A stretch of 27,975 bases of DNA from Chromera velia (Eukaryota; Sar; Chromeraceae). The first letter of the stretch is position 1; each line of letters starts with the position of its first letter. Of this stretch, positions 1 through 10,000 are shown piece by piece. The notes beneath the pieces are model-generated. The model had not been told where the DNA came from and made no database searches. It saw only the letters and a list, made by a program, of their open reading frames with translations. The DNA is taken from contig JAHBMJ010001622.1 in assembly GCA_018398765.1 (NCBI GenBank), positions 1 to 27,975 on the forward strand, written 5' to 3'. The translations under genes were made by a program, and so were the position numbers.

Positions 1-6
1 GGGGGG

Positions 7-276
7 GGGCATCTCAGTATGTATCAAACATGCACACCCGTAAACGCTACCTGCAGAAATACGTGTACACAAACAGAAAGTCAGTCGAATTGCCAGAATA
101 CATATAAAAGCATGCATGAAAACACAACATGTATCTTTAATTTGCATCAGAATGATACATGAAAGCAAGAAGACCAAAATTGGGAAAGCAATCGGATGGG
201 CAGGAAGACTGAAATCGGGAAGGCAATCAAGTGGGCAGGAAGGCCAAAATTGGAAGGCAGTCAAGCCGTCAAGAAG
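7..276. repeat. Edge repeat, left copy
   Basis: A roughly 160-bp non-tandem leader followed by the first 35-bp minisatellite units. It matches 27708-27975 in the same orientation. By eye there are about 21 substitutions and one 4-bp indel over about 265 aligned bases, so roughly 92 percent identity. Almost all substitutions are transitions. Confidence 0.9.
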
Positions 277-895
277 ACCAAAATTGGACGGCAGGCATGT
301 GGGCAGAAAGAACGAACTCTGGGAGGCAGTCAGACACACAAGAAGGCCGAACTTGGGAAGACAGTCAGGCTAGCAGGAAGAATAAAATTGGGAAGGCCAT
401 CAGGCAAGCAGGATGACCGAAATTAGGAAGCGTTAGAAGGAAACTTGGGCGGGAAGGAAGGCCGAAATAGGGAAGGCAATCAGGCAGGCAGGAAAGCCGA
501 AATTGGGAAGGCAACCGGACAAGCAGGAAGGCTGAAATTGTGAAGTCAGTCAGGCAGACAGAAAGGCTGAAATTTGCAAAGCATTGAGGCAGACAGAAAG
601 ACCAAAATTTGAAGGGCAGTCAAGCAGGCAAGAAGGCCGAAATCGGAAAACAGTCAGCATGGCAGGAATACAAAACTCTAGAAGGCAGTTAGGCAGGCAA
701 GAAGGCCGAAATTGGGAAGGCAATCGGGCAGGCAGGAAGACCAAAATTGGAAACGTGGCGAAGGCCGAAATTAAGAAGGCAATAGGACAGGCGGAAAGGC
801 TAAAATTGGAAAGGCATTTAGCCAGACAGAAAAGTCGAAAGCTACAGGGCAGTCAAGCAGGCAAGAAGGGCAAAATTTCGGAGGCAGTCAGGCCG
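168..895. repeat. Degenerate 35-bp minisatellite
   Basis: About 20 diverged tandem units of a 35-bp motif, built around GGCCGAAATTGGGAAGGCAA followed by TCAGGCAGGCAGGAA. Units vary mainly by transitions and small indels. Because 35 is not a multiple of three, all frames are partly open, so the basic Gln/Gly/Arg-rich reading frames across it are repeat artefacts and not genes. The same array starts again at about 27865. Confidence 0.9.
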
Positions 896-1263
896 GTAGA
901 AAAAAACACAGGCTTGGTACGTATGGGCGCTGCTCCTTTTTGCAGTCTGAAGACTGCGGCCGCAACAAAGATGCAAAGACCTACCTCTAGAAGAGTTGAA
1001 GAAAGCCTAGGGCCCAGAACAAACATCTCCCAAATGAGACCAACGACCTGCAAAGAGCAGAGAAGGGGGGAAGGGGTGAGCAACACACGTAAAAGGAGAC
1101 GGCAGTTTTTTGCCTTGCCGAGGGCAGACCGGTCAGTCGCTCAGCAACCATAATGGCCAGGTTGCAACCACACAGGAACACTTACAGACATCATACAAAG
1201 CCTTCTGCATGCACCAAGAAAACTCATCTCTGTAAACAAGATTTTTTTAATTCCCTCACTGGG

Positions 1264-1489
1264 AGGGGGGGGTGGACCCTCTCGCAGGGGTACGAAGCGG
1301 CGGAATTTCGTACCCCTGGTAGAGGAGGGAGGTCCGACCTCCTCTGCAGGTTTGCATCCAAAATATGTCTAAGAAACACTCCTAGACATATTTTGGACAC
1401 AAACCTGCAGAGGAGGTCGGACCCCCCTCCTCCACCAGGGGTACGAAATTCCGCCGCTTCGTACCCCTGCGAGAGGGTTCACCCCCCCT
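1264..1489. repeat. Large nested foldback (inverted repeat with 7-nt loop)
   Basis: The left arm 1264-1373 pairs with the right arm 1381-1489, leaving a loop of about 7 nt (1374-1380). Only a handful of mismatches are visible across about 110 bp. Each arm holds a further palindrome: AGGGGTACGAA facing TTCGTACCCCT near 1287-1317 and 1437-1469, and GGAGGTC facing GACCTCC near 1329-1343 in the left arm. It looks like a foldback-type element, probably nested in the larger edge element. No coding capacity is evident. Confidence 0.85.
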
Positions 1490-1559
1490 ATTACTGGTGG
1501 AACGACACAAAACGAACTGACCTGATTAAGCGATCCAAACCAGTTCGCCAACCCTTCTA

Positions 1560-2960
1560 GTTGTTGTACAACTCCTTTACACCAAGGCAACCACTCCCAT
1601 AAGCAACCAGAGGTGTCCAGCCAACACAGATACCGGAGGGGGACAAAACTCCGGAATCTGTAACCCCTTCAAAAATGAGGTTCTGGAATAAAAAGCTGAA
1701 CACGATTTCATCGTTGTCAAGCCTTCTAATACAATCTAATGGAATGCTTGACAATGAGATTTTGTGGATAGAGGCCCATTCTGTTGACCCGACTTTCTGA
1801 CTGGAGGAGAACTTAATTTTTGAAGACCTGACTAAGAATTTTTCAGATCGGCATTTTGACGGGTCTGCGCGCAGCCGGAAAGTGCTTTTTGGCCTTGGTG
1901 GCCGGCCAGGCCCTGGCCTGCAACGTGTAGCTTGCCTTCTGAGGCCATCACATGGTTGGCCGATCTAAAATCGGCTCCTAAAATCGGCTTTCCGTCGAAT
2001 GTTTCAAGTTGATCAGACCACGACCTAGTGCCGCCTCTCTCCCATCACATAGACTTGCTCTCCAGCAATGAAAGTAGGCTTTATCAAAAGCCCAGAGGAT
2101 TGGCTTCTTTGTTTTTTCTTGGGTTTATGACATTCACTCTACTGGTTGCCCTGAGAGGGCAATTTCGATCTTTCATCACGAAGGGCACGGCCCGTCCCCA
2201 CGCAAAGGGGCCTACAAAGTTGCCCCAGTAAAGTTTCTATTGAATCCCTTCCATGCGTACGCTCTAACAAGCTCTAGATGAGGAGCTGGAAAGGCTTTCT
2301 GGATGAGGAGGCCAGCTTTGGGTGGCTAGAAGGTGAGCCACTTTATAAATTTTTGCATATCTGTGCTGCAGGTCAAACTGAGCCTTTCTTGGAAGACGTA
2401 CCGTTTGTCGGTATTTAGGTTTCGTGAAGAAGCATTACGGCTGGTAATCTCGGATGATCTGAAGTTATGGGAGTGAGGCGCAGCTCTTGTTTGCATAAAA
2501 ATTTGGAGGTAGGGCTCCTGGATGGACTAAGACTCAGTGGCCAGTGCCGGGCCTCATCCAGAAAAAACAAGAACGCTATGATGGCTGGTCGTAGGCAAGG
2601 CTCTCTGGCTAGAGGCCATGGATCGATCAGGCTTTCAGAAGCTAAGCATTTACCTCTTGTATGGTTATAGTGCTCAACATTTGTTTGGTTGAACTGCTTT
2701 CTGTGGGTGTCAAATCGGCAGATCTGTTTGTGGACATTCATTCTTACCTTTCATAGGGGTTGCCCGCTGTATGCTCTCTCCTTACATCAGTATGCGAATT
2801 CGGCGTATTCCATTAGAAGTAAAAGTTAGCTTGTTTGTGCATTACACTGCACATTGTCACATGCCTACAGAGTCTGCAATCACTCCCCGACATATCAATA
2901 TACTATAACTCTTTCACCTCACTCACGTCCAACAATTTCCAACATACACACTATAAACCC
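1560..2960. other. Unrecognised interior of the edge element, possible decayed coding traces
   Basis: No intact gene is seen. Short frames look less random than the surroundings. One is a 46-codon plus-strand frame, 2278-2418, beginning MRSWKGFLDEEASFGWLEG. Another runs about 1748-1968 and is broken by one TGA. They could be remains of an element-encoded protein, but I recognise no domain. Small palindromic bits are also present, for example two copies of AAAATCGGCT near 1967-1988. Confidence 0.25.
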
Positions 2961-3085
2961 ATTAAACCTTATCTTTAAAAGTTGTTCATACTTTCATGCA
3001 AGTAAAAAACAATAAATAGAATCATTCTAAGTGTTTTAAAGACTTAGTTTTTTATATAAAATTTAGTGTGATATATAGAAAATTA

Positions 3086-3130
3086 AAAGTCACTTTCTAG
3101 TACAAAAGTTTCAATTGTCAGTACAGTCAG
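3086..3130. repeat. Terminal inverted repeat (right end of left copy)
   Basis: A 45-bp sequence ending GTACAGTCAG at 3130. It matches the reverse complement of 27324-27368 at about 42 of 45 positions. The sequence beyond 3130 shares no similarity with that before 27324, which fits an element end. Confidence 0.7.
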
Positions 3131-3430
3131 TTACCACGGTTTACTAGGGTTTTCCCTAGCGCGTCTTCTGATCGTCCGTGTCCTCTGTGTATAGAAATTT
3201 AGCACAGCAGTGGGCGCTGTCTTGCTATCAACTATAAGTGCATCGAATACAAAGGATTCCATCATACAGAGAAGGCCTGCCCCCTTCGCAAGCTTCCTCT
3301 GTTCAGGGGAGGGCGCGGAGCAGGTGGGTCTCACCAGGAGTCGGGCAGAAAGGCTAATGCAGAAGAAGAGGCAGCAAGGGGGAATCCGATGAGAATGACA
3401 GAAGAGTATGTGGCTCGCAGGTGTCTTTAA

Positions 3431-3848
3431 ATGGCTGCCCAGGCAGACAATGAAGAGATATCGGAGGAGGCATTATATACAGAGTTAGTGAGATTGTTAG
3501 ATCTTCTAGGCAAGATTTAAGCGTACGAGCGTGCTGAGTTGGAGGCTGGTAAAGGGCTTCTAATTGCGCCTGAGCTTTTGATGCCAGAGGAGTGAGAAGA
3601 AAGGGAAGGGAGGAGAGGTAAAGGTGCAGCTCATGGCAAGCATGTCACAAATGACAAAGAGCAGCGGCAAAAGCCAGCTAAGAAAAAAAAGGAGGAGAGG
3701 TAAAGATGCAGCTCATGGTGAGCGTATCAGAAATGATAAAAAGCAGCGGCAGAAGCTAGCTAAGAAAAGAAGGGAGAGAGGTAAAGGTGCAGCTCAAGGC
3801 GAGCGTGTCAGCAATGATGAAGAGCAGCGGCAGAAGCCAGCTGAGTAA
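3431..3848 (+). pseudogene. Decayed ORF with 81-bp coding tandem repeats
   Basis: One frame starts at ATG 3431 (MAAQADNEEISEEALYTELV). It is broken by TAA at about 3521 and TGA at about 3594, then enters a tandem array of a 27-codon unit containing AAxGxxxxNDxxQRQK. Units begin near 3612, 3694 and 3775. The first spacing is 82 bp and the second 81 bp. The extra base lies in an A-run at 3683-3690 and shifts the frame, so repeats 2 and 3 read in a different frame from repeat 1. The frame ends at TAA 3846. The product would be highly basic with Gln/Lys/Arg-rich repeats. It may be a retroelement gag-like or host repeat-protein remnant; the family is not recognised. Confidence 0.5.
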
Positions 3849-4767
3849 GAGAAGAACCAGTGAAGACTGGTTCGAAAGTGAATGCTCATTGCGAGCGCGG
3901 CAGCCTAAGGCTGAAGAACAAGGGGGCAGAGCAGACTGTCTAGCCTCAACTGTCAATGAATGTCAGTGATTGTTTTGTCAATAAAAATTTAATACTTGCT
4001 TGATTCGTCTCCTCTAAGCGTTTTAACGAAAGAGGAGAGTGAGTTGGTGTGAATGTAGGGTGTGTATGTGCTGAGGTGTGTTGATAATGTGGTGTGCAGA
4101 GAGAGACAAGCGGCTCGCCCATATCATGCTGCTGGCCACGAGGGCCCACAACGCTGGCGGTATGCGCGGATGAGTAATTGATCGATTTGCATGCATGCAT
4201 GCTTCAAATAGGCACGATTGTCTTCATAAAAAATGGTACGACCCTTCATAAACCAAACAGGCTGCTAGACAAACGACAAACACTTCCTTTATTGTAGTGT
4301 TCTGTGTGAAGAAATTCATTAGAGTAAGAAGCTAAGCAAAGCTTACTATTTAATTGTCACAAATTTTTTTTTTCTTTGTTTTCTTGTCTTATCTTGTCTG
4401 AATTTATTATGACTCTAAAACAACCGTGACTGTTGTTTAGTTGTTGCACGCTGGGCTGTTGAAGTCGGCTGTTGCACAGTGTTGCAAGGTGGTGAATCGA
4501 GACCGTTGAAAAAAAAAATATAAAAAAATGTATATATGTATCTCAATTTTTCAGATATTTTTTGTTGTTTTCTCCGTGATCTAGTCCGTGATACGCCTAG
4601 CGACACCTTAACATGGGGGGAAGGCCCTAGGAAGGCCTAGGGTAGAACCAATCAATCAATAAATCAAATTTGTTAACCCTAAATCAAACGACTGAGCACT
4701 TCAAGTTCCTAGTCAAGTTCTTATTTTAAATGTATGTGAGTCTAATCGGTGCAAGCCGATACCTGAT
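3849..4767. other. Non-coding, AT-leaning spacer
   Basis: No gene is visible. It contains a short (GCAT)n run near 4188-4203, several A/T runs (for example 4369-4376 and 4509-4530) and a duplicated short GGCCTAGG-like segment near 4622-4642. Confidence 0.5.
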
Positions 4768-4980
4768 AGTAGACCGCGGGGATCCCTAGAATATAAAATC
4801 TTATCCTATCCTAATTAAGTTTATTATTAAGATAGTTACAGATACTAGTTAAGATATTTACTATAGAATATTTTCAGGGATATTTATAACTTTGAAGAAT
4901 ATGCAAAATGATGAATTATATATTTTTAAGTGAAAAATACCCTTGGCAGTAGACCGCGGGCTAAACCGTGGAGGAACCCG
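4768..4980. repeat. Imperfect duplication spaced 180 bp
   Basis: AGTAGACCGCGGG occurs at 4768-4780 and again at 4948-4960, exactly 180 bp apart. The sequences that follow are also alike (an AATAT/ACATAAA, AATCCTAAT-like tail). The 150 bp between them is very AT-rich. The second copy leads into the LINE-like coding remnant, so this may mark the junction of two partial copies of one repeat. Confidence 0.55.
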
Positions 4981-5079
4981 GAACATAAATCCTACTCCGA
5001 ATCCTAATATAGCTTCAGAAGAAAGACCAAGAGAGGGAATGAAAATAGAGAAAGAAAAACTGGGACGGGTGCCCTTTTC

Positions 5080-5649
5080 TTATAAAGATAAGGGTAGCAC
5101 TAAGAGGAGAACACAGAAGGAGAGCAGCCTGCAGAGTAGGAGACAGGACGTTAGCGGGAACAAAGGGAAAAGTGCCAGAAAGAGGAGGGCAGAGAGTGCC
5201 GTTGGAGGAGAGACTCTGCCCTTTTTACAAAGGATGGATGGACACAGAGGTGTTGGAGGATGAGATCCATATGCTGACTGAGTGTCCGATTTATGATAGA
5301 GAAAGAGCGCATATGTATAGAATATGACTGGAACGAGGGAAGAGAAAAAAGAGCAAGAGAAGTTTGCAGAGAGAAAAGAGAAGGACAAAGAGGAAGACTA
5401 CACACGGAGGCTCTGTTCAAATTCTTGATAAACGAAGGGCATAGTGCGGTGAATGAGTTTCTGGGGAGGGCGGCGTTCAGAAGAAGAGTGTTCAAGGAAA
5501 GCCCAGGAAGGTACGCACCTGGAAGCTCATTAGATGAAACAGTGCTGGCACAGAGATACGGAGTGATCATAAAAAGAAAAGGAGGAACGGAAAGAAGAAA
5601 AGAAGAGTACAAGACCATCCTAGAAGCAATAGAAGCAGGAGACAGCTGA
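5080..5649 (+). pseudogene. C-terminal remnant of a non-LTR (LINE) reverse transcriptase
   Basis: One frame reads through QRVPLEERLCPFYKGW and then DEIHMLTECPIYDRERAHMY before a TGA at 5325. This is the Cys...His-x4-Cys-Pro knuckle with the following Tyr/Arg pattern found at the C-terminus of many LINE polyproteins. After a frame change, 5293-5649 continues with FLINEGHSAVNEFLG and an Arg/Lys-rich end (stop TGA at 5647), resembling the short helical tail that follows the knuckle in that family. The polymerase and endonuclease are absent, so this is a 5'-truncated dead copy. The family assignment rests on motif pattern only. Confidence 0.6.
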
Positions 5650-6660
5650 GGGAAGGAGAAGGAGAAATCGCTGAGAGAAGAATGGAGAGAGGGCGTGTAC
5701 AAAGCCAAAGTGTCCTTTTGTCTTGTGTCATTAGATCAAATTTTGGAGCAGTCCCAGGGCTGAGTCCCTTCTGAGCAGCCCATAGACCAAAGCATGCAAA
5801 ACGCAGACAGATTGTTGTTTGTTAGCGGCCTGGAAAACTAGATGGGCCACGGGGTGTGGTCTGAGCCTCAGCGATGAGGTACACCCCCCTGCCGTTTACG
5901 GGGGCGACCTCTAGAAGACAAAACGGCGACAGTGCTCTAGGGTACCACTAATTATTAATCACCAATTACCGCTAGGTTTAGAGATAGTTTAAGTTCGAAT
6001 CTTTATACCGGCCGTCTCATTTAGGCCACCGCACTATAGAAGTAACTTATAAGTAACTTTGACGCTTTAAAATAAGATTTGATCTACTAATTTTGATTTA
6101 TAATTTTTTAAACGACCGTTATACTGACATACATTATGTATATTAAATATATGTTTGTTGGCAGTTCTTTCACCGCCTAAATTAAAAGTGGGCTAGAAAG
6201 TGGGCAACTTGCACACACCGCGGGCAAATCACACACACTCGCCTTCTACTCAGAATCTACTTTGCAACAGCTTTCGCGCGAATGAACATGTCGGTTTCCG
6301 ATAACTTCACTTAAATAAAAAGCCGGCCGCAAACTCTTTCCACTCGTCCTCCAGTTTAGGGAGTGAGTGGAAGGAAGAGCGGACTTGGGAGGGAATTTTG
6401 ATTCGGAAGCCTCGGGGAGCTGACTGTAATCTACTGAGCTTGACGACGACTGCTGCAACTCTTTGATTGCCATCCGTCGACCCATCAAGCTCGCCTGTCT
6501 CTCCGCTGCGGCCGTTGCTGTGCGATTCGATGAAAGTCTTTTGAATTCCGTCTACCATCGATCTCCGCTTCCTCTCTTGAAATCTCTCTAATAATACACA
6601 CTCACTTCCCCCCCTCCTGAGTGCCCTCGGCCTCCTTCGCTGCCTCCCCATGATACACAG
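5650..6660. other. Spacer between the LINE remnant and the sulfite oxidase 3' end
   Basis: No supported gene. A GTTCGAATC string near 5992-6000 resembles a tRNA/SINE B box, but no paired T arm or upstream tRNA body could be built around it. The part from about 6240 to 6660 is GC-richer and may include 3' UTR or downstream flank of the minus-strand gene. Confidence 0.35.
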
Positions 6661-7023
6661 TCACCCGAGGGTATTCTGTGCAGAGGCAGCCTCGGGGATT
6701 CCTGCAGAGAGAGTGCATGGTTCATTCATTCGAGGGGAGGGGAAGGGAAGGGAAGGGAAGAGCGGGAGCAAGTGGGCCAAAGCCGAACGAGCACAAAAAA
6801 GGCTTCCAGAGATACTGAAATACTTTGTGACAGGACGAAAGGCAAAGAGACCCCAGAGAGGAAAGGGAAAAAGGCTGGAGGAAGAAGAAGAAGAGGAAGA
6901 AGAAAAAAGAGGAAATCGACAAAGAAGGACGGACGGACGAGCTTCAACATGAAGAGAATCAAATGCAAAGAGATTGTCAGACAGGCCTTCATCCTGCCTC
7001 CACTCCGCAGGGAAGCTGTCCAT
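6661..7023 (-). other. Uncertain terminal exon of sulfite oxidase
   Basis: Sulfite oxidases end with a short segment after the YNVQP motif (W, then an RGV-like stretch, then a HRV-like strand). Downstream of exon 12 the best candidate frame reads [18 protein letters not shown]. It can be reached with donor GTCAGT at 7104 and an acceptor ending at 6998, or with donor GTCGGT at 7100 and the stronger acceptor CTCTGCGCAG ending at 7024. After this motif the frame runs through a (CTT)n-like Ser tract to a stop at 6661, which is unlike the family. A nearby alternative acceptor (GGAGGCAG, exon from 6993) would give a different hydrophobic tail. Only cDNA can settle which is used. Confidence 0.35.
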
Positions 7024-10000
7024 CTGCGCAGAGAATGTCCACACACACGCACTTCATGCATGCACGGTGAATCTGCATGCACACAAACACAACCACCGAC
7101 TGACCAAAGGCAGTCCGCCCTCTCTGGCTGCACGTTGTAAGCAGCGTCAACTGCTCTTGCACAGATTTCAAGCTGCACACAGTTACACAGGGGAAAGACA
7201 TCTTGAGGCTCACCCTGTCTCTTCTCTTTGTGTTTCTGTCCATCCTGAGAGAGTGACATTGCTGGAGGTGCAGACTGCAGAAAGATCTCGGAGAAAAGAC
7301 CAGCAAAGAATAGTAGAAGAAGAAAGTGCACAAACTTTTCGAGGTACAAACGCACAAAGGAGGAAAGACCCCGGCCATGCCCTCACCTTCTTCCCCTTCA
7401 TTTCAGGAGGGATGTCGAGGTCGGCCTCCCACAATACCCTGAAGACAGGCACCCATGCATGCATCCATCAGTGGGTATGCGCAGATCATGGCAGGATCTC
7501 GCGTTATGATGGTTCTGAACGACCGCAGTCTGTACTGTTGAGTGCCTTCGGTCGGTCAACTCAGCTTTGGTGATTGTCAAATCGGCAACGTCCAAGCACA
7601 CTACACCTGTCAAAAGTTGACCAGCAAACGGGGGGAAAGCCCAAAAAGCCAAAGACAAAACAGGGGGTTCGAAACCAACCAAACTTAAAAACCAGTCTCA
7701 AAAAACGTTGCTCAGCCCCCGCACAGGACAGGCAGACAGATAGACTGATCTGAGTGACAAGCAGAACCTGACTGCCCGACTGACCATGCCCACTGTCGGT
7801 CTGTCTTCCGGACTGTGAAGTCGTACCCTTCCGCTATGTGTGCCTGAGAGGCGGCTGAACTGGCGGTAGAAGGAGACGGAGACGGAGAAGAGGCGGTAGA
7901 GGAAGACGGTGTCGCTGTCCCCCCAGACACCGCCTCCTCTGCCGACGGATCTGCGTCTGCTGTTGCCCCCACAGCCGCCCCCTCCTGAGACCTAGGCAGA
8001 AGGTCATGGTCGAATGTGATGGGAGGACACGGCTCATCGGGACCGCAGAGGAGGTCCGCCAGCTGCCAGGAGGCACCACCGTCAAGGGAAACCTCCACAC
8101 GAATGATTGCACGCCCTCCTCCAGAGTAGGCATACCCTCTGCCCATCCACACACACACACACACACGCGTTCACAAGCACGTTGACAAACACACACAGAC
8201 GCATATTCATGTGCACCTGTTTTCTCACGACAGGAAAAGGCACGAAATGGAACAAACTCCCAAACGGTAAACGACCTCCACATGTCCCTCCTCTCCTCCA
8301 GAATCTGCATGCACCCCCTATCCAGACTCCCAGACCACTAGAGGGAGGCTCCTCATTGACTGACTGACGGACTGACTTGATGCTCACGCTCTTGTCGGAC
8401 TCCTCAAGGACCTGCCCAAAGTCAGGCGCGCAGATGCCCGACTGCACAGGCGTCTCCTGAATCGCAGGCGCGGCCTTCCAATCGATCTCCGGAAAGCTCC
8501 CGGCAGCAGAGGGAGGTGCGAGGGCAGCCGCGACTGCTGCAGGGGGAAGAACCCTGCAGGAAAAAGAGAAGGAGAACGTGAGGGGATAAAAAGCAGGTGA
8601 AGGTCGAGAAGCGGAAGGGTTGAGGAGAGAAATAGACGTCTTGGAAAGTTAGTCAGTGTGCATAGGGACGGCAGACCTCACCCAACCATGCTGATGGGCT
8701 CTCACTGACTGTAGAGGCAGCACGGCAGACTGGTATTCGAAAGAGAGAGACAAATTTCGAAGGGTCTGTCTTCGACGAATTGACTTCCCAACCGGTCTCT
8801 CACTAGATCACCGAACAGGATCCTTCATTCCTTCATTCATTCATCCATTCATTCGACTTACTTGTAGTCCGTCTGTTGCCAGAAGGAGGGCGACTCTTGT
8901 CTTGCAGCAACGATGCGCTTCACCCACTTCACCGATCGGGCACCCACAATTCCTACAGGAAGGCAGTCAGTTCGTGCAGGATCAATTTCCCCCTACTTTT
9001 CTTGATAGATAAACAGATAAGGATGGCTTTTCCCGCCCCCTTTTTATTTTGCAGCAGACAGACAAATCACCAAAGAGAGACACGAAGCATCCAACGCAAA
9101 AAACAAAAACAAGAAAGAAAGAAAGAAAGAAAGAAGGAAAGAAAGACGAAAGGAAGAACAAAGACAGGAAGGAAGGAAGGAAGGAAGGAAGAAAAAAAGA
9201 CGAAGGGAGGAAGCAAAGAAGAAAAACAGAAAGCAAGGGGGGGGGGAGGGACGGAGGGAGTGGACCAAAGACCGACACACAGGCAGGCAGGCAGACAGAC
9301 AGACACATGGGCAGACTTACCAGGAACGACCACCCGGAGAGGGTACCCATGGTCCCTCGGCAGCGGTTCTCCGTTCATCTCCCACGCCAACAGGACGTCA
9401 CTGCCGACTGTGAGGACTTTGGAGATCGGAATCGAAGCTGCGTAGTTCGTTTCTGTCAGCTCGTCCTGATCTCTGCAGCAGAGAGGGAAGAGGATGGAAC
9501 GAAGGGAGGGAGGCGAGGGAGAGAGAGATGCGGGAGGGAGGGAGGCAGGACAGGAAGTGCTTGACGACATCCGATCACAGGAAGGACTCATTGCAAGGAA
9601 GGAAGGAAGACAAAATCACCGACCTGTCCGTCTAGACGTCAAGTAGCCAATCGTTCTGCCAGACAGTCGGTGCCAAACATCAACCAAAATGCATCTCCTC
9701 ATCTCTTTCTTACACATGTCTGTCTGCCAAAAATGTTTCCCGATGTTCACAAGGCAGCAAACGGGCCCACGTAAGAGACTCAAGTGCTCACTGCCACCCC
9801 CATAGAACTGTCGCCCCCCCCCCAAAAGAAAATCTCCCGACCAACTGACAATCCCTCAAACCAGAGGTGTCGGATGTCGAAATCCTCTGCCGTCCTGATG
9901 TCAAGTCCCGCTGCCTCGAGGACATCACGAAGAAGACAACCCCCCCACACGGCAGTGCCGATACCCCCCTCGTTCCAGTCCAAACCTGCACACACACGCA

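Larger units (their letters stand above)
1..3130. mobile_element. Left-truncated copy of a putative 3.5-kb TIR element
   Basis: This stretch starts inside a repeat that recurs at the far end of the window (7-276 matches 27708-27975) and ends at 3130 in a 45-bp terminal sequence whose reverse complement lies at 27324-27368. The two partial copies share orientation. Joined through their overlap they imply one element of about 3.5 kb bounded by inverted repeats. Inside this copy are a 35-bp minisatellite (168-895), a nested foldback (1264-1489), about 1.4 kb of sequence with short broken reading frames, and an AT-rich subterminal zone (about 2930-3085). No transposase is recognisable, so it may be non-autonomous or decayed. 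The element boundary is inferred from two copies only. Confidence 0.5.

Noticed and set aside
116-1153. Long basic open frames on the plus strand across the minisatellite
   Set aside because: They follow the 35-bp repeat in all three frames and show no independent protein features.
2700-2900. Possible tyrosine-recombinase trace (GHSF-like) near the end of the edge element
   Set aside because: Only a few residues fit, with no catalytic Arg or Tyr in a continuous frame.
5985-6005. tRNA or SINE B box (GTTCGAATC)
   Set aside because: The T stem does not pair and no A box or tRNA body can be placed upstream.
8982-9591. Phe/Leu/Ser-rich open frames over the purine tract
   Set aside because: They are translations of a (GAAA)n/(GGAA)n microsatellite inside a sulfite oxidase intron.
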